64,000 nucleotides of DNA from Mycobacterium florentinum (GCF_010730355.1 NZ_AP022576.1:4464001-4528000); one strand, 5' to 3'. Shown: positions 1 to 8,425, numbered from the stretch's first letter. Translations and numbers: made by a program. The notes: a model not told the origin generated them from the letters alone.

Positions 1-160
1 GGTCGACGCTGCCGCCCTCACCGCCCGGGTGGATGAGAAGCTGGCGTCCTACAAGCATCTGAGCCGGGTCGTGTTCGTGCCTGATATCCCCCGCCTGCCT
101 TCGGGCAAGGTGCTGCGCCGAGTGCTGAAGGAGCGCTATGGATGTACGTCTGACAGCTGA
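1..160 (+). CDS. C-terminal end of an acyl-CoA synthetase (FadD/4-coumarate-CoA ligase type), 5' truncated by window
   Basis: Only the last 53 codons are in the window (frame from base 2, TGA at 158-160). They contain LPSGKVLRR, the A10 motif of the ANL adenylating family, whose lysine is the catalytic residue of the adenylation half-reaction. The protein would activate a carboxylic acid to its CoA thioester through an acyl-AMP. The end overlaps the next fadE by 23 nt, so the two are probably translationally coupled and belong to one beta-oxidation operon. The substrate cannot be judged from this fragment. Confidence 0.8.
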   Translation, partial: VDAAALTARVDEKLASYKHLSRVVFVPDIPRLPSGKVLRRVLKERYGCTSDS

Positions 161-1043
161 ACAGCAACAGTTGCGTGATGCCGCCGCGAAGCTGGCCGAT
201 GATCTCGGGCCGGCCACCGTGGCGGACCTCGCCGACGACAGCCGAATTGCCAGGCTGGACAAGCAGATTGCGGCGACGGGCTGGAGATCGCTGCGCTCCG
301 ACGGAGCCTCCGGCGTCGAGGTCGCCATTGTCGCTGAGGAATTCGGGCGCCGGTTGGTCGACACACCGTTCCTGGGTCCGGTGCTGGCCGACGACCTCGC
401 ACATCGCGTCGGTGCCGACGCCGCCGACGCGACGGTGGCCTTCGACGATCGCGCGATCGACGCGCGCGGCGCCCGTCGCGCCTTGTCGCTCGGCGGCAAC
501 ACGGTGCTGGCTGCGGACCTCGGCGCCGTGCGCGCCGGCGCCGACTTGACCAGAGCCGAAGCCGAATTGGCGGACTCCCCCGAGACACTGGGCGAGCTGG
601 CCGACGACGCGGTGGCCCGCTGGTATGCGCTCGCGTTGGTCACCACTTCGGCGGACCTGGTCGGAATCGCCCGGGGCGCGCAGGCCGTCGCGTGCGACTA
701 CGCGAAAATCCGCGAGCAGTACGGCAAGCAGATCGGCTCGTATCAGGCCGTCGCCCACCTGCTGGCCGAAAGCCTTGCCCTGATTGAAGGTTCGGTCAGC
801 GTGCTGCGGCACGCCGCCTGGGGTGTCGACGAACTCGAGCCGGCGCAGGCCATCCGGGCCGCCCAGATCGCGAAGGTCTACTGCGCGCGTGCCACCAGAA
901 CGGTCTGCGAGACCGCGGTTCAGGTGCACGGCGGCATCGGCAATACCTGGGAATGCATCGCGCACGTCTACCTGCGCCGCGCCCTGACCTCGACAGAGCT
1001 GTGGCCCGTCACGTTGAAGGAGATCGATCTTGGACTTTCGTGA
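138..1043 (+). CDS. Acyl-CoA dehydrogenase family protein (short FadE subunit)
   Basis: 301 aa, clearly shorter than the usual 380-400 aa acyl-CoA dehydrogenases. The N-terminus (MDVRLTAEQQQLRDAA) is the usual helical start. The C-terminal helical domain has YGKQIGSYQAVAHLLAE and VQVHGGIGNTWE, which in this family contact FAD and substrate. Such shortened FadE proteins commonly pair with a neighbouring FadE to form alpha2-beta2 enzymes, as described for steroid side-chain dehydrogenases of Mycobacterium tuberculosis. The partner is probably the next gene, which overlaps by 14 nt. Specificity is unknown. Confidence 0.88.
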   Translation: MDVRLTAEQQQLRDAAAKLADDLGPATVADLADDSRIARLDKQIAATGWRSLRSDGASGVEVAIVAEEFGRRLVDTPFLGPVLADDLAHRVGADAADATVAFDDRAIDARGARRALSLGGNTVLAADLGAVRAGADLTRAEAELADSPETLGELADDAVARWYALALVTTSADLVGIARGAQAVACDYAKIREQYGKQIGSYQAVAHLLAESLALIEGSVSVLRHAAWGVDELEPAQAIRAAQIAKVYCARATRTVCETAVQVHGGIGNTWECIAHVYLRRALTSTELWPVTLKEIDLGLS

Positions 1044-2127
1044 CTCACCCGAAGAGGCGGCCTTCCGCGATCGACTGCGCACCTGGCTTTCGGCGCACGC
1101 CAAGGAATACTCCGGCTCCGGCGACGAGTACTGGGAGCGCATGGCCGACTGGCATCGCGCCCTGTACGAGAACGGCTTTTTCGGCCTGTCCTGGCCACGC
1201 GATTGGGGCGGGCAGGACCTGGCGCCGGTGTACGACGTCATCGTCGACGAGGAGCTGGTGCGCGCCGGTGCCCCGCCGCGCCCGAGTGTTGGCTACCTGG
1301 TGTACGGCATCGGCGAACACGCCAGCGATGAGGTCCGGAAACGCTTCCTGCCCGGCATCATCAACGGCACCGAGCGCTGGTGCCAAGGCTTTAGCGAACC
1401 GGGCGCCGGCTCGGACCTGGCATCGCTGACCACGACCGCCACCCGGGTCGGCGACAACTACGTCATCCACGGTCACAAGATCTGGACGAGCTACTCCGAC
1501 GTGGCCGACTGGTGTCTGCTGCTGGCCCGTACCGATCCCGAGGCGAAGCGACACCGGGGACTGTCTGCGTTCGTGATCGCGATGAAACAGCCTGGTGTGC
1601 AACAACGTCCGCTGCAGATGATGAACGGGGTCACCAACGAATTCGGTCAGGTGTTCTTCGACGGCGCCACGGTGCCGGCCGACCGGATGGTCGGTGCCCC
1701 CGGTGACGGCTGGGCGGTCGCGATGACCGTCGTCGGGCACGAGCGCGAACCGTCCACCCTCGGTTACGCCGCCCGATACGGCAAGCTCGTCCGACAACTG
1801 TTGGCGCACTGGATTGATCGCGAAAGCCCGGTTCCTGAGGAGCTCGCCTGGGCGGCGGTTCAGTCGGACATGCTGACGCATCACGTGCGGCGGCGGTTGT
1901 CCGAACAGCTGGATGGGGTGTCGCACGGGTCGGAAGGCTCGCTGGACAAGTTACTGATGACCTGGGTCGAGCAATCCGTTGGGCATGCCGCACTGGCGGT
2001 CGCCGGGACCCGCGATCCGGATCTGCTCAGTGCCTACCTGTACAGCCGCGCGCAGAGTGTCATGGGCGGGACATCGCAGATACAGAAAAATATCATCGCT
2101 TCACGCATCTTGGGATTGGGAGTCTGA
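1030..2127 (+). CDS. Acyl-CoA dehydrogenase (FadE), probable partner of the preceding FadE
   Basis: 365 aa starting at TTG (MDFRDSPEEAAFRDRLRTWL) inside the end of the previous gene. It contains the signature WCQGFSEPGAGSDLASL and the C-terminal MGGTSQIQKNIIASRILGLG typical of FAD-dependent acyl-CoA dehydrogenases. It would introduce a 2,3-double bond into an acyl-CoA, feeding the enoyl-CoA hydratase directly downstream (1-nt gap). With the short FadE upstream it forms the classic two-gene heteromeric arrangement. The TTG start is chosen because the family N-terminus begins there. Confidence 0.9.
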   Translation: MDFRDSPEEAAFRDRLRTWLSAHAKEYSGSGDEYWERMADWHRALYENGFFGLSWPRDWGGQDLAPVYDVIVDEELVRAGAPPRPSVGYLVYGIGEHASDEVRKRFLPGIINGTERWCQGFSEPGAGSDLASLTTTATRVGDNYVIHGHKIWTSYSDVADWCLLLARTDPEAKRHRGLSAFVIAMKQPGVQQRPLQMMNGVTNEFGQVFFDGATVPADRMVGAPGDGWAVAMTVVGHEREPSTLGYAARYGKLVRQLLAHWIDRESPVPEELAWAAVQSDMLTHHVRRRLSEQLDGVSHGSEGSLDKLLMTWVEQSVGHAALAVAGTRDPDLLSAYLYSRAQSVMGGTSQIQKNIIASRILGLGV

Positions 2128-2128
2128 C

Positions 2129-2896
2129 GTGTACGACATGCCTGCTGAAATCGACGTCCGCGCCGACGGTGCGCTGCGGATCATCACGCTGAACCGGCCG
2201 GATTCGCTGAACTCGGTCAACGATGATCTGCACTCCGGGCTCGCGCGGATATGGCAGCGGTTGACTGATGACCCAGGCGCTCGCGCGGCGGTGATTACCG
2301 GCGCGGGCCGGGCATTTTCGGCCGGTGGCGATTTCGGTTATCTCGAGGAACTGTCCAACGACGCCGACCTGCGGGCCAAAACCATCCGCGACGGACGCGA
2401 GATCGTATTGGGCATGGCACGATGCCGAATTCCTTTGGTGGCGGCGGTAAATGGGCCCGCCGTCGGGCTGGGCTGCAGCCTGGTGGCGCTGAGCGACATC
2501 GTCTACATCGCCGAAGACGCCTACCTCGCCGACCCGCACGTGCAGGTGGGTTTGGTCGCCGCCGACGGTGGGCCGCTGACCTGGCCGCTGCATATCAGCC
2601 TGTTGCTGGCCAAGGAGTACGCGCTGACCGGCACTCGCATCAAAGCGCAGCGCGCCGTCGAACTCGGGCTGGCCAACCATGTGGCGGACGACCCGGTCGC
2701 GGAGGCAATCGCTTGTGCCAAAAAGATTTTGGAGTTGCCGCAGCAAGCCGTTGAGAGCACCAAACGGGTGCTCAACATTCACCTGGAGCGGGCGGTGCTG
2801 GCCAGCCTGGACTATGCCCTGGCGGCCGAAAGTCAGTCGTTCGTGACCGAGGACTTCCGGGCCAACGTCGCCAAGTTCAACGCCGCCAAGAACTGA
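2129..2896 (+). CDS. Enoyl-CoA hydratase/isomerase family protein (EchA)
   Basis: 255 aa from GTG at 2129, one base after the fadE stop; an ATG at 2138 is an alternative. The crotonase fold is recognisable from TLNRPDSLNSVN, the oxyanion-hole segment GAGRAFSAGGDF, and VAAVNGPAVGLGCSLVALSDIVY. It would hydrate or isomerise the enoyl-CoA made by the FadE pair. The open frame continues about 150 nt upstream, but that part lies over fadE and has no family character. It ends the operon at a hairpin overlapping the stop codon. Confidence 0.88.
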   Translation: MYDMPAEIDVRADGALRIITLNRPDSLNSVNDDLHSGLARIWQRLTDDPGARAAVITGAGRAFSAGGDFGYLEELSNDADLRAKTIRDGREIVLGMARCRIPLVAAVNGPAVGLGCSLVALSDIVYIAEDAYLADPHVQVGLVAADGGPLTWPLHISLLLAKEYALTGTRIKAQRAVELGLANHVADDPVAEAIACAKKILELPQQAVESTKRVLNIHLERAVLASLDYALAAESQSFVTEDFRANVAKFNAAKN

Positions 2897-2915
2897 GCCG
2901 CACCTCGCGGCTCAG
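2893..2915. terminator. Hairpin over the echA stop codon
   Basis: CTGAGCCGC (2893-2901) and GCGGCTCAG (2907-2915) form a perfect 9-bp stem with a 5-nt loop. It overlaps the TGA of the upstream gene and lies between convergent genes. There is no U-tract, which is common for mycobacterial hairpins. Confidence 0.5.
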
Positions 2916-2932
2916 TCCGTTGGCGGGCGTGA

Positions 2933-3175
2933 CTAGCTCTTAGCCGCGGCCTTCTCGCGGGCTTCGGCCGTCTTCTCGGCACCGCGCGCTGCCTCGGCCT
3001 GGGCCTCCTTCTTGGCCACGTCGCGCTGCGCTTTGGCCTTGTCCTGCTGGGCGCGACCTTCCTTGCGGAGACTTTCGTTGTCGATCAGGATGCCGACGAT
3101 CTCCTTGGTCTTTCCGATGGCATCCTCGATGATGCCCTTGATGCCTTCCACGATTCCATTGTCGCGGTCACTCAT
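2933..3175 (-). CDS. CsbD-like small charged stress protein
   Basis: 80 aa, very rich in Lys, Glu and Ala, predicted helical and soluble. The segment IVEGIKGIIEDAIGKTKEIVG resembles the helical repeats of CsbD-type and mycobacterial microaggregate-binding small proteins, followed by a long charged KAQRDVAKKEAQAEAA helix. The ATG lies behind a G-rich stretch in the upstream sequence. It is a single gene convergent with the preceding operon. CsbD proteins are stress-induced with no known activity; the assignment rests on composition and one segment, so it is moderate. Confidence 0.6.
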   Translation of the reverse strand: MSDRDNGIVEGIKGIIEDAIGKTKEIVGILIDNESLRKEGRAQQDKAKAQRDVAKKEAQAEAARGAEKTAEAREKAAAKS

Positions 3176-3316
3176 GATGGAGCCCCCTTGGTGAGACGTT
3201 GATGGTCTAATGCCCGTACCCGAAGAGGTCGGCCCAGCAACGTTTTAATCGGCGCGTCTGGTGTGGTGTCGGTCACCCCGTCCGCTCACCAGCGGCGATG
3301 GTCTTCGGGCCCGGGC

Positions 3317-4186
3317 TCAGAGGTCGTGATGCCGCAAGAAGTCCCGCATCACCTCATCGAACCGGTCCGGTTCTTCGATGAACGGCATGTGCGAACTCGA
3401 CTCGAACAACTCGAACCGCGAGTCCTTGATCCGTTGGTGCATTGCCCACATATGCTCGTGGTCGCATTCGTCGTACCTGCCCGCGACGACGAGGGTCGGC
3501 AGGGTGATCTCGGTCAACCGGTCGAATACGTCCCAGTTGCTGACGTTCCCGACGATGCGAAAGTCGCTGGGGCCGAACATCGTTTCGAAGACTTCGGCTC
3601 CCATCCGGATGAACGCTTCCTGAAGCTCCGGCGGCCACGGGTGAACGCGGCACAGATACGTCTCGTTCCAGGTGCGGATTGCGTCCTGGTATTCGGGCGA
3701 GTGTGTGGTGCCGGCGGCTTCGTGGCGGTCGATGGCGGATTGGGTGTCCGGGTCCAAGTCGCGCTTGAGCCGGGTGACCATGTCCGAAAACGCCGGGATG
3801 GACGCGATGCTGTTCGAGATCGTCAGGCTGACCGCGGTCGACGGGACGTCGAGCAGGTACTGCTGTGCCAGCATTCCGCCCCACGAGTTGCCGAACATGT
3901 GGAAGCGTTCCAGGCCGAGCGCACCGATGACGGCGTCCACTTCGGCGACCGAGCGTTGAATCGTCCAAAGTTGGGTGTCCGACGGGCATTCGGAGTTTCC
4001 GCAGCCGAGCTGATCCCAGAAGATGACCTCGCGTTCATCCGCCAGGCGTTGCAGCGAAAGCAGATAGTTGTGCGGTACGCCGGGCCCGCCGTGAATGACC
4101 AGCAGCGGAAGACCCGGCCCACCGCCGACGCGTTTGAACCAAACCTTTCCGCCCGGGACCGCGATGGTCCCCTCTGAGTGAGTCAT
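3317..4186 (-). CDS. Alpha/beta hydrolase, proline iminopeptidase-like
   Basis: 289 aa from the ATG at 4184-4186, chosen because an AGGGAGG ribosome site lies upstream and the family N-terminus (EGTIAVPGGKVWFKRVG) begins here; the frame is open 37 codons further. It has the oxyanion region LLVIHGGPGVPHNYLL, FWDQLGCGNS, the nucleophile elbow GNSWGGMLA, and a late Asp and His (AGRYDECD, SSHMPFIEE). These are hallmarks of the proline iminopeptidase branch (S33). In mycobacteria such proteins may act on peptides or small esters. An operator-like palindrome lies about 110 nt upstream. Confidence 0.85.
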   Translation of the reverse strand: MTHSEGTIAVPGGKVWFKRVGGGPGLPLLVIHGGPGVPHNYLLSLQRLADEREVIFWDQLGCGNSECPSDTQLWTIQRSVAEVDAVIGALGLERFHMFGNSWGGMLAQQYLLDVPSTAVSLTISNSIASIPAFSDMVTRLKRDLDPDTQSAIDRHEAAGTTHSPEYQDAIRTWNETYLCRVHPWPPELQEAFIRMGAEVFETMFGPSDFRIVGNVSNWDVFDRLTEITLPTLVVAGRYDECDHEHMWAMHQRIKDSRFELFESSSHMPFIEEPDRFDEVMRDFLRHHDL

Positions 4187-4294
4187 GGCTGCGCGCCGCC
4201 TCCCTACGTCCGAAAGAGCAGTGTCCGCGGATCGCACGAAATCGTAGTCCGCGTGCCGATCGCCCACGAGGTACATCCTTGCAACTAAGACTCT

Positions 4295-4317
4295 CATTCT
4301 GAGAGAATGTTGTTCTC
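4295..4317. promoter_or_regulatory. Operator-like site A (imperfect GAGAAT-N3-ATTCTC)
   Basis: GAGAAT (4303-4308), gtt, GTTCTC (4312-4317) differs at one base from the perfect palindrome seen three times further on. It overlaps a second perfect inverted repeat, CATTCT-gag-AGAATG (4295-4309). It lies between the divergent hydrolase and MeaB-region genes. Confidence 0.5.
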
Positions 4318-4375
4318 ATGAATCTGCGGCCCGCTCTCATATCCCGCGCTGCGCCGTCTGAACTGGAGAAGAGCC

Positions 4376-4429
4376 GTGCCTGAAGCTGTGATCGTGTCCG
4401 CCCCGCGCGTCTCCATAATGTGTTCATGA
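4376..4429 (+). pseudogene. Short ORF resembling a thiolase N-terminus (possible remnant)
   Basis: GTG at 4376 opens a 17-codon frame reading VPEAVIVSAPRVSIMCS, behind GGAGAAG. The first eleven residues resemble the start of acetyl-CoA acetyltransferases (compare METVIVEAVRTPVG-type beginnings, such as the real thiolase at 52024). The frame then stops at TGA 4427-4429, which overlaps the ATG of the MeaB gene. It could be the scar of a deleted thiolase or a small leader ORF; only a short match supports the first reading. Confidence 0.4.
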
Positions 4430-5313
4430 CCATCGCCGACCTAATCGCCGGAGCGCGCAACGGATCTCAGCGCGCGGCGGGTCGGCTGCTCAGCCTCGTC
4501 GAGGGCGACCAGCGCGACGAGGTGCTGGCCGGCATCGGCCCGGCAAGCGCGCTCTCGGTGCGCGTCGTCGGTATCACCGGGCCGCCCGGCGCGGGTAAGT
4601 CGACCACGGTCGCGGCCCTCGTCGGCGCCTATCGCGAGCGTGGCTGCCGGGTGGCCGTGCTGGCCGTGGACCCCTCATCGCCGTTCAGCGGCGGCGCGAT
4701 ACTGGGAGATCGCATCCGAATGGCCGCGCATATCAACGACTCTGACGTGCTGATTCGCTCGGTGGCAAGCCGCGGACACCTCGGCGGTCTGGCCGCCGCG
4801 GTCCCGGCGGCCATTCGCCTGCTGGGCGCGATCGGTTACGACACGGTGCTGCTGGAAACCGTGGGGGTGGGGCAGTCGGAGATCGAGATTGCCGCCGTGG
4901 CCGACCCCACCATCGTCATTCTCAACCCGGGGGCGGGAGACGCCGTGCAGGCCGCGAAGGCCGGCGTGCTGGAAGTCGCCGACATCGTGGCGGTCAACAA
5001 GGCCGACCGCGAAGGTGCCGAACAGACGGTGCGCGACCTGCGGGCCGAGACCAAGGCTCCCATCGTCAGCCTGATCGCCGCCCGGGGTGAGGGGGTCGAC
5101 GACCTGCTCGCCGCCATCGACGATCATCACCGCACCGACAGCCGGGAGCGTCGGGTGGCGCGCGCCCGCGCCCAAATCCTGTCGCTGGCTCAAAGCCAGT
5201 TGCGGTCCCAGCCGGATCTCGAAGGGCTCGCCCAGTCGGTGGTCGACGGCCGGGACGACCCCTACTCGGCCGCCGCGCGACTGCTGTTGCGCGCAGGTCA
5301 GGACCAGGACTGA
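4426..5313 (+). CDS. meaB: MeaB/ArgK-type P-loop GTPase (methylmalonyl-CoA mutase chaperone family)
   Basis: 295 aa from ATG 4426 (GTG 4420 is an alternative). It has the Walker A motif GPPGAGKST near residue 55, the switch segment AVDPSSPFSGGAILGDRIRM, ETVGVGQSE and the guanine-specificity NKAD motif near residue 191, all diagnostic of the MeaB/ArgK G3E GTPases. Known members load and protect the cobalamin of methylmalonyl-CoA mutase or related acyl-CoA mutases. No mutase gene is in the window, which is unusual because the family normally sits next to its client. The ATG overlaps the stop of the thiolase-like remnant in an ATGA arrangement. Confidence 0.88.
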   Translation: MTIADLIAGARNGSQRAAGRLLSLVEGDQRDEVLAGIGPASALSVRVVGITGPPGAGKSTTVAALVGAYRERGCRVAVLAVDPSSPFSGGAILGDRIRMAAHINDSDVLIRSVASRGHLGGLAAAVPAAIRLLGAIGYDTVLLETVGVGQSEIEIAAVADPTIVILNPGAGDAVQAAKAGVLEVADIVAVNKADREGAEQTVRDLRAETKAPIVSLIAARGEGVDDLLAAIDDHHRTDSRERRVARARAQILSLAQSQLRSQPDLEGLAQSVVDGRDDPYSAAARLLLRAGQDQD

Positions 5314-5319
5314 TCTTCG

Positions 5320-5343
5320 CTTGTCCCCCGATCGGGGGACAAG
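5320..5343. terminator. 24-nt perfect palindrome after meaB
   Basis: The arm CTTGTCCCCCGA (5320-5331) is followed directly by its exact reverse complement (5332-5343). It starts 6 nt after the MeaB stop and could fold as a strong G/C hairpin terminator. Being perfectly symmetrical and about 100 nt before the next start, it could also be an operator. Confidence 0.5.
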
Positions 5344-5441
5344 GCGTTCATCTGGATTCTGGCCCGATCGGCGGAGGTTTGCCCAGCTAAACCGGCCTAA
5401 CTTAACTCTGGTATCCACGACGAGTTAAGGAGACCCCGAAG

Positions 5442-6341
5442 ATGACTCGCACACCCGAAATGTCAGCGGCACGGTTACGCGACCAGCTGGAGCTGTACCG
5501 CCAAATGTGGGTCTTGCGCCTGCTCGACATGGCGGTGGAGGAGTTGCGCATCGACGGTCGTCTCAACCAGCCGGTGCAGACCGCATGCGGCCAGGAGGCC
5601 GTCGCCATCGGCACCGCCGCGGCACTTCGTCCGGGCGACCTCATGACCACCGGCATCATCCATCTGCAGCACGCCCAGCAGATCGGTTGCTCGCTGCCGC
5701 TGGGTCCGGCCATCGCCGCACTGATCGGCCCCGACTTCGGCCCGGACAGCGACGAGGCCGCTCCGTTCGTGGCGTCGATTCGTGGATTGTCCGCCTCCTC
5801 AAGCGCTTTGCAGCAGTCACCGCTGCTGGCCGTGGGCCACGCCTACGGCAAGCAGCTGATCGACGACGGCAGAGTCACGGTGTGCGCCATGCAAACTCGC
5901 GATGTGAAGTCCGCGGACTTCGCCGAGGCCGCGCAGATCGCCATGTCCTGGCAGCTTCCGGTGGTGTTCGTCGTCGAGAACGCACGTCAGGCCACCGACA
6001 CGGCCGACTACCACGGCATGCCGGTGCTTGCCGTCGACGGCAACGACGTTGAGGCGGTTCGTAACTCGGTTGCCGAAGCCGTGCAACGCGCAAGCGCGGG
6101 CGAAGGTCCCGTTCTGGTTCAGGCAGTGACCCGACGCGCGATTGGTGTCTCCTCGGTCGACCCCCTGGTCTTCGAAAGGCAGCGTCTGATCAGCGGCGGC
6201 ATCAGTGCCGGCCACCTCTACGAGGTGGAGCGCCGGGCGCGCCACCTGGTCGCCGAGGCCGAGGCCCACGCGAGGGCGATGTTGGCCGAAGAGCAGCCGG
6301 CGCCGATTCGGGAGCCGGAAAGCTGGCCGGCAGCTAGTTGA
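5442..6341 (+). CDS. Pyruvate dehydrogenase E1-alpha-like protein with degenerate TPP motif
   Basis: 299 aa, ATG behind TTAAGGAG. Similarity to 2-oxoacid dehydrogenase E1 alpha is seen in YRQMWVLRLLDMAVEELR, GRLNQPVQTACGQEAVAIGTAAALRPGD and LPVVFVVEN. The usual thiamine-diphosphate and magnesium motif (GDG, then Asn about 25 residues later) is not intact: where GDG is expected the protein reads MQTRD (residues 150-154), and the His of the substrate loop is Gln. It is also shorter than typical E1 alpha (about 360 aa) and has no E1 beta or E2 neighbour. It may have lost or changed catalysis. It converges with the response regulator and overlaps it by 8 nt. Confidence 0.7.
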   Translation: MTRTPEMSAARLRDQLELYRQMWVLRLLDMAVEELRIDGRLNQPVQTACGQEAVAIGTAAALRPGDLMTTGIIHLQHAQQIGCSLPLGPAIAALIGPDFGPDSDEAAPFVASIRGLSASSSALQQSPLLAVGHAYGKQLIDDGRVTVCAMQTRDVKSADFAEAAQIAMSWQLPVVFVVENARQATDTADYHGMPVLAVDGNDVEAVRNSVAEAVQRASAGEGPVLVQAVTRRAIGVSSVDPLVFERQRLISGGISAGHLYEVERRARHLVAEAEAHARAMLAEEQPAPIREPESWPAAS

Positions 6342-6987
6342 GCAGACCTTGCCGCATTGCCTCGGCGACAGCGGCCGCACGATCGCTGACCCCGAGCTTC
6401 TCGTATAGCCGTTGCACGTGCGTTTTGACCGTGGACGGTGCCACGAACAGCTCGCCCGCGATCGCGGGGATGCTTTGACCGCGAGCAATCCGATTGAGTA
6501 CCTCGCGCTCCCGGGCGGACAGGACCGGAGCCGACGGTTCGGCTCGCTGCCGAATCTGCGCGGCAAGGCCTCCGGCCAGCGAGGGTGCGACCACGTCGTT
6601 TCCGTTCGCGCAATCGAGTACGGCTTTGACGATCTCGGTGCGCGTCGAGTCCTTGAGCAGAAAACCGGCGGCACCCTGTTGCAGCGCCTGATACACGATC
6701 GCCGCCTCGTCGTGGGCCGACAGCAGCAACACGCGGGTGGGCAATTCGTTGCTGCGCACCGCCGCGGCCACCTGCGCGCCATCCATGCCGGGCATCCGGA
6801 AGTCGAGCAACGCGACGTCGGGCCGGTGCTCCTTGATCAGTTCCAGCGCTTGCGTGCCGTCGTCCGCCTCGCCGACGACGTTCACCTCACCGCTGAGCGC
6901 AAGTGCGCGCACAACGCCTTCACGGAAGAGCGGGTGATCGTCGCCGACAACGACGCGGACCTTCTCGGGCGTTGCTCCGCCAGTCAT
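6334..6987 (-). CDS. NarL/LuxR-family response regulator
   Basis: 217 aa. The receiver domain (residues about 10-130) has the acidic pair D16-D17, phospho-acceptor D62 in LLDFRMPGMDG, S90 and K112. The C-terminal LuxR helix-turn-helix (about 155-215) carries LSAREREVLNRIARG and VAPSTVKTHVQRLYEKLGV. It would be phosphorylated by the divergent histidine kinase and act as a transcription factor. The genes are head to head with about 110 nt between them. Its targets cannot be named from sequence. Confidence 0.93.
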   Translation of the reverse strand: MTGGATPEKVRVVVGDDHPLFREGVVRALALSGEVNVVGEADDGTQALELIKEHRPDVALLDFRMPGMDGAQVAAAVRSNELPTRVLLLSAHDEAAIVYQALQQGAAGFLLKDSTRTEIVKAVLDCANGNDVVAPSLAGGLAAQIRQRAEPSAPVLSAREREVLNRIARGQSIPAIAGELFVAPSTVKTHVQRLYEKLGVSDRAAAVAEAMRQGLLN

Positions 6988-7100
6988 GGCGGACAGCTTA
7001 GCCGGTTAGGGCAAAGGTGAAGTGGGAAGTTCGGGGCTTGCTGCTTGGTATTTCCTCTAGTTGCTTCGGGGGAACCGACATCCATGGTTACGGTGATCGG

Positions 7101-8318
7101 GTGACGGAGATCGGCGACGCAGAACTGCAGCGAGCACGCAGGGTTCATCAGCTGCGTTCGTACCGAATCGCGTCGGTGATACGGATCGGCGTGGTGGCGC
7201 TGATGGTCGCCGCCATGATCATCGGTACTCCTCGTCATGAATGGCGCCAGCAAAGCGTATTGATCATCCTGTACGTGGTAATCGCGCTCTGTGCTCTGGC
7301 GCGCGCGTTTTCTCCGTTTCAATGGCTCCAGCGGGGGCGGTTGATCGGGATCGGCCGCCTCGAGCCATTCGGATTCACTGTCATTGACGTCGTGACGGTG
7401 ACGGTCTTTCAGGTGTTGTCTACCGACGGCATAGATCCACTGCTGATCATGATGGTGCTCCCCATCTTCATCGGCCTCGATGTCTCGTCGCGGCGGGCGG
7501 CAGTGGTGCTGGCCTGCTCGATGGTGGGGTTTCTCGTTGCGGTGCTTGAAGATCCATCGATGCGAGACGAATTCGGACTCTCCGAGTGCCTGTTTCGGTT
7601 CGCGCTTTACGCCGTTCTCTGCGGCACGGCCTACCTGGCGGTACGCACGGAGGAGCGGCACACGCGCGCTATCGCGGGGCTGAGCGCGCTGCGGGAAGAA
7701 TTGCTCGCCCAGACGATGACCGCCTCCGACGTGCTGCAGCGCCGCATTTCGGAATCTATTCACGACGGACCGCTGCAAGATGTTCTGGCGGTGCGCCAGG
7801 AGGTCGTCGAGATCAGGGCCGCGCACCCCGGTGACGACCGTGTCGAGCGCGCGCTCGCCGGTCTTCAGACCGCCTCGCAGAGCTTGCGGCAGGCCACTTT
7901 TGAATTGCATCCGGCGGTGCTCGAGCAGGCCGGCCTGGGAGCCGCGGTGCAGGAGTTGGCCTCCTACACCCAGCGACGTTCGGGCATCGAGGTCAGCACC
8001 GATATCGATTACCCGATCCGCGATGAGATCGACCGGATCATCTTCGGCGTGGTCCGCGAACTGCTGTCCAATGTTGTGCACCACTCGAACGCTCAGCACG
8101 CATCGGTCACGCTCGGGATCACCGACCGCAGATGTGTGTTGAACGTGACCGATGATGGGGTCGGATTCGACGGTGAGACCATGGCGCGCCGTCTGGGGGA
8201 GGGCCACATCGGATTGGAATCGCATCGGACGCGGGTGGATGCGGCCGGCGGCATCTTCCTCTTCCTCGATGCCCCGGTGGGCACTCACATCTGCGTGGAA
8301 ATGCCGCTGAAGTCGTGA
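7101..8318 (+). CDS. Membrane sensor histidine kinase (HisKA_3/DesK-NarX type)
   Basis: 405 aa from GTG 7101; the frame is open from GTG 7017, but the extra 28 residues look unlike a family N-terminus. About six hydrophobic segments occupy residues 24-182. The HisKA_3 dimerisation helix has the phospho-acceptor H221 in RISESIHDGPLQD. The ATPase domain has RELLSNVVHHSNA (N box), NVTDDGVGF (G1) and GEGHIGLESHRTRV (G2). It would autophosphorylate in response to a membrane signal and pass the phosphate to the regulator at 6334-6987. No extracellular sensor domain is visible, so the signal may be sensed in the membrane. Confidence 0.9.
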   Translation: MTEIGDAELQRARRVHQLRSYRIASVIRIGVVALMVAAMIIGTPRHEWRQQSVLIILYVVIALCALARAFSPFQWLQRGRLIGIGRLEPFGFTVIDVVTVTVFQVLSTDGIDPLLIMMVLPIFIGLDVSSRRAAVVLACSMVGFLVAVLEDPSMRDEFGLSECLFRFALYAVLCGTAYLAVRTEERHTRAIAGLSALREELLAQTMTASDVLQRRISESIHDGPLQDVLAVRQEVVEIRAAHPGDDRVERALAGLQTASQSLRQATFELHPAVLEQAGLGAAVQELASYTQRRSGIEVSTDIDYPIRDEIDRIIFGVVRELLSNVVHHSNAQHASVTLGITDRRCVLNVTDDGVGFDGETMARRLGEGHIGLESHRTRVDAAGGIFLFLDAPVGTHICVEMPLKS

Positions 8319-8355
8319 CCCGCGCGGGTGCCGTTCCGATAGCAACCGCGCGCGA

Positions 8356-8405
8356 GACTTAAACCATTGCGGCCCCGCACGGCGTGTCGCCGCCAAGGTT
8401 TAAGT
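8356..8405. terminator. Bidirectional hairpin between convergent genes
   Basis: ACTTAAACC (8357-8365) pairs with GGTTTAAGT (8397-8405), and inside it GCGGC (8369-8373) pairs with GCCGC (8389-8393). The A/T-rich outer arms would give a T-rich 3' tail for both strands. It lies between the histidine kinase end and the KstD-like gene end. Confidence 0.55.
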
Positions 8406-8425
8406 GTCGCGGTGACAGGCCACGG

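Noticed and set aside
18..1241. Long minus-strand open frame opposite the first fadE genes
   Set aside because: Arg-rich, no family motifs, and fully antisense to well-supported FadE genes.
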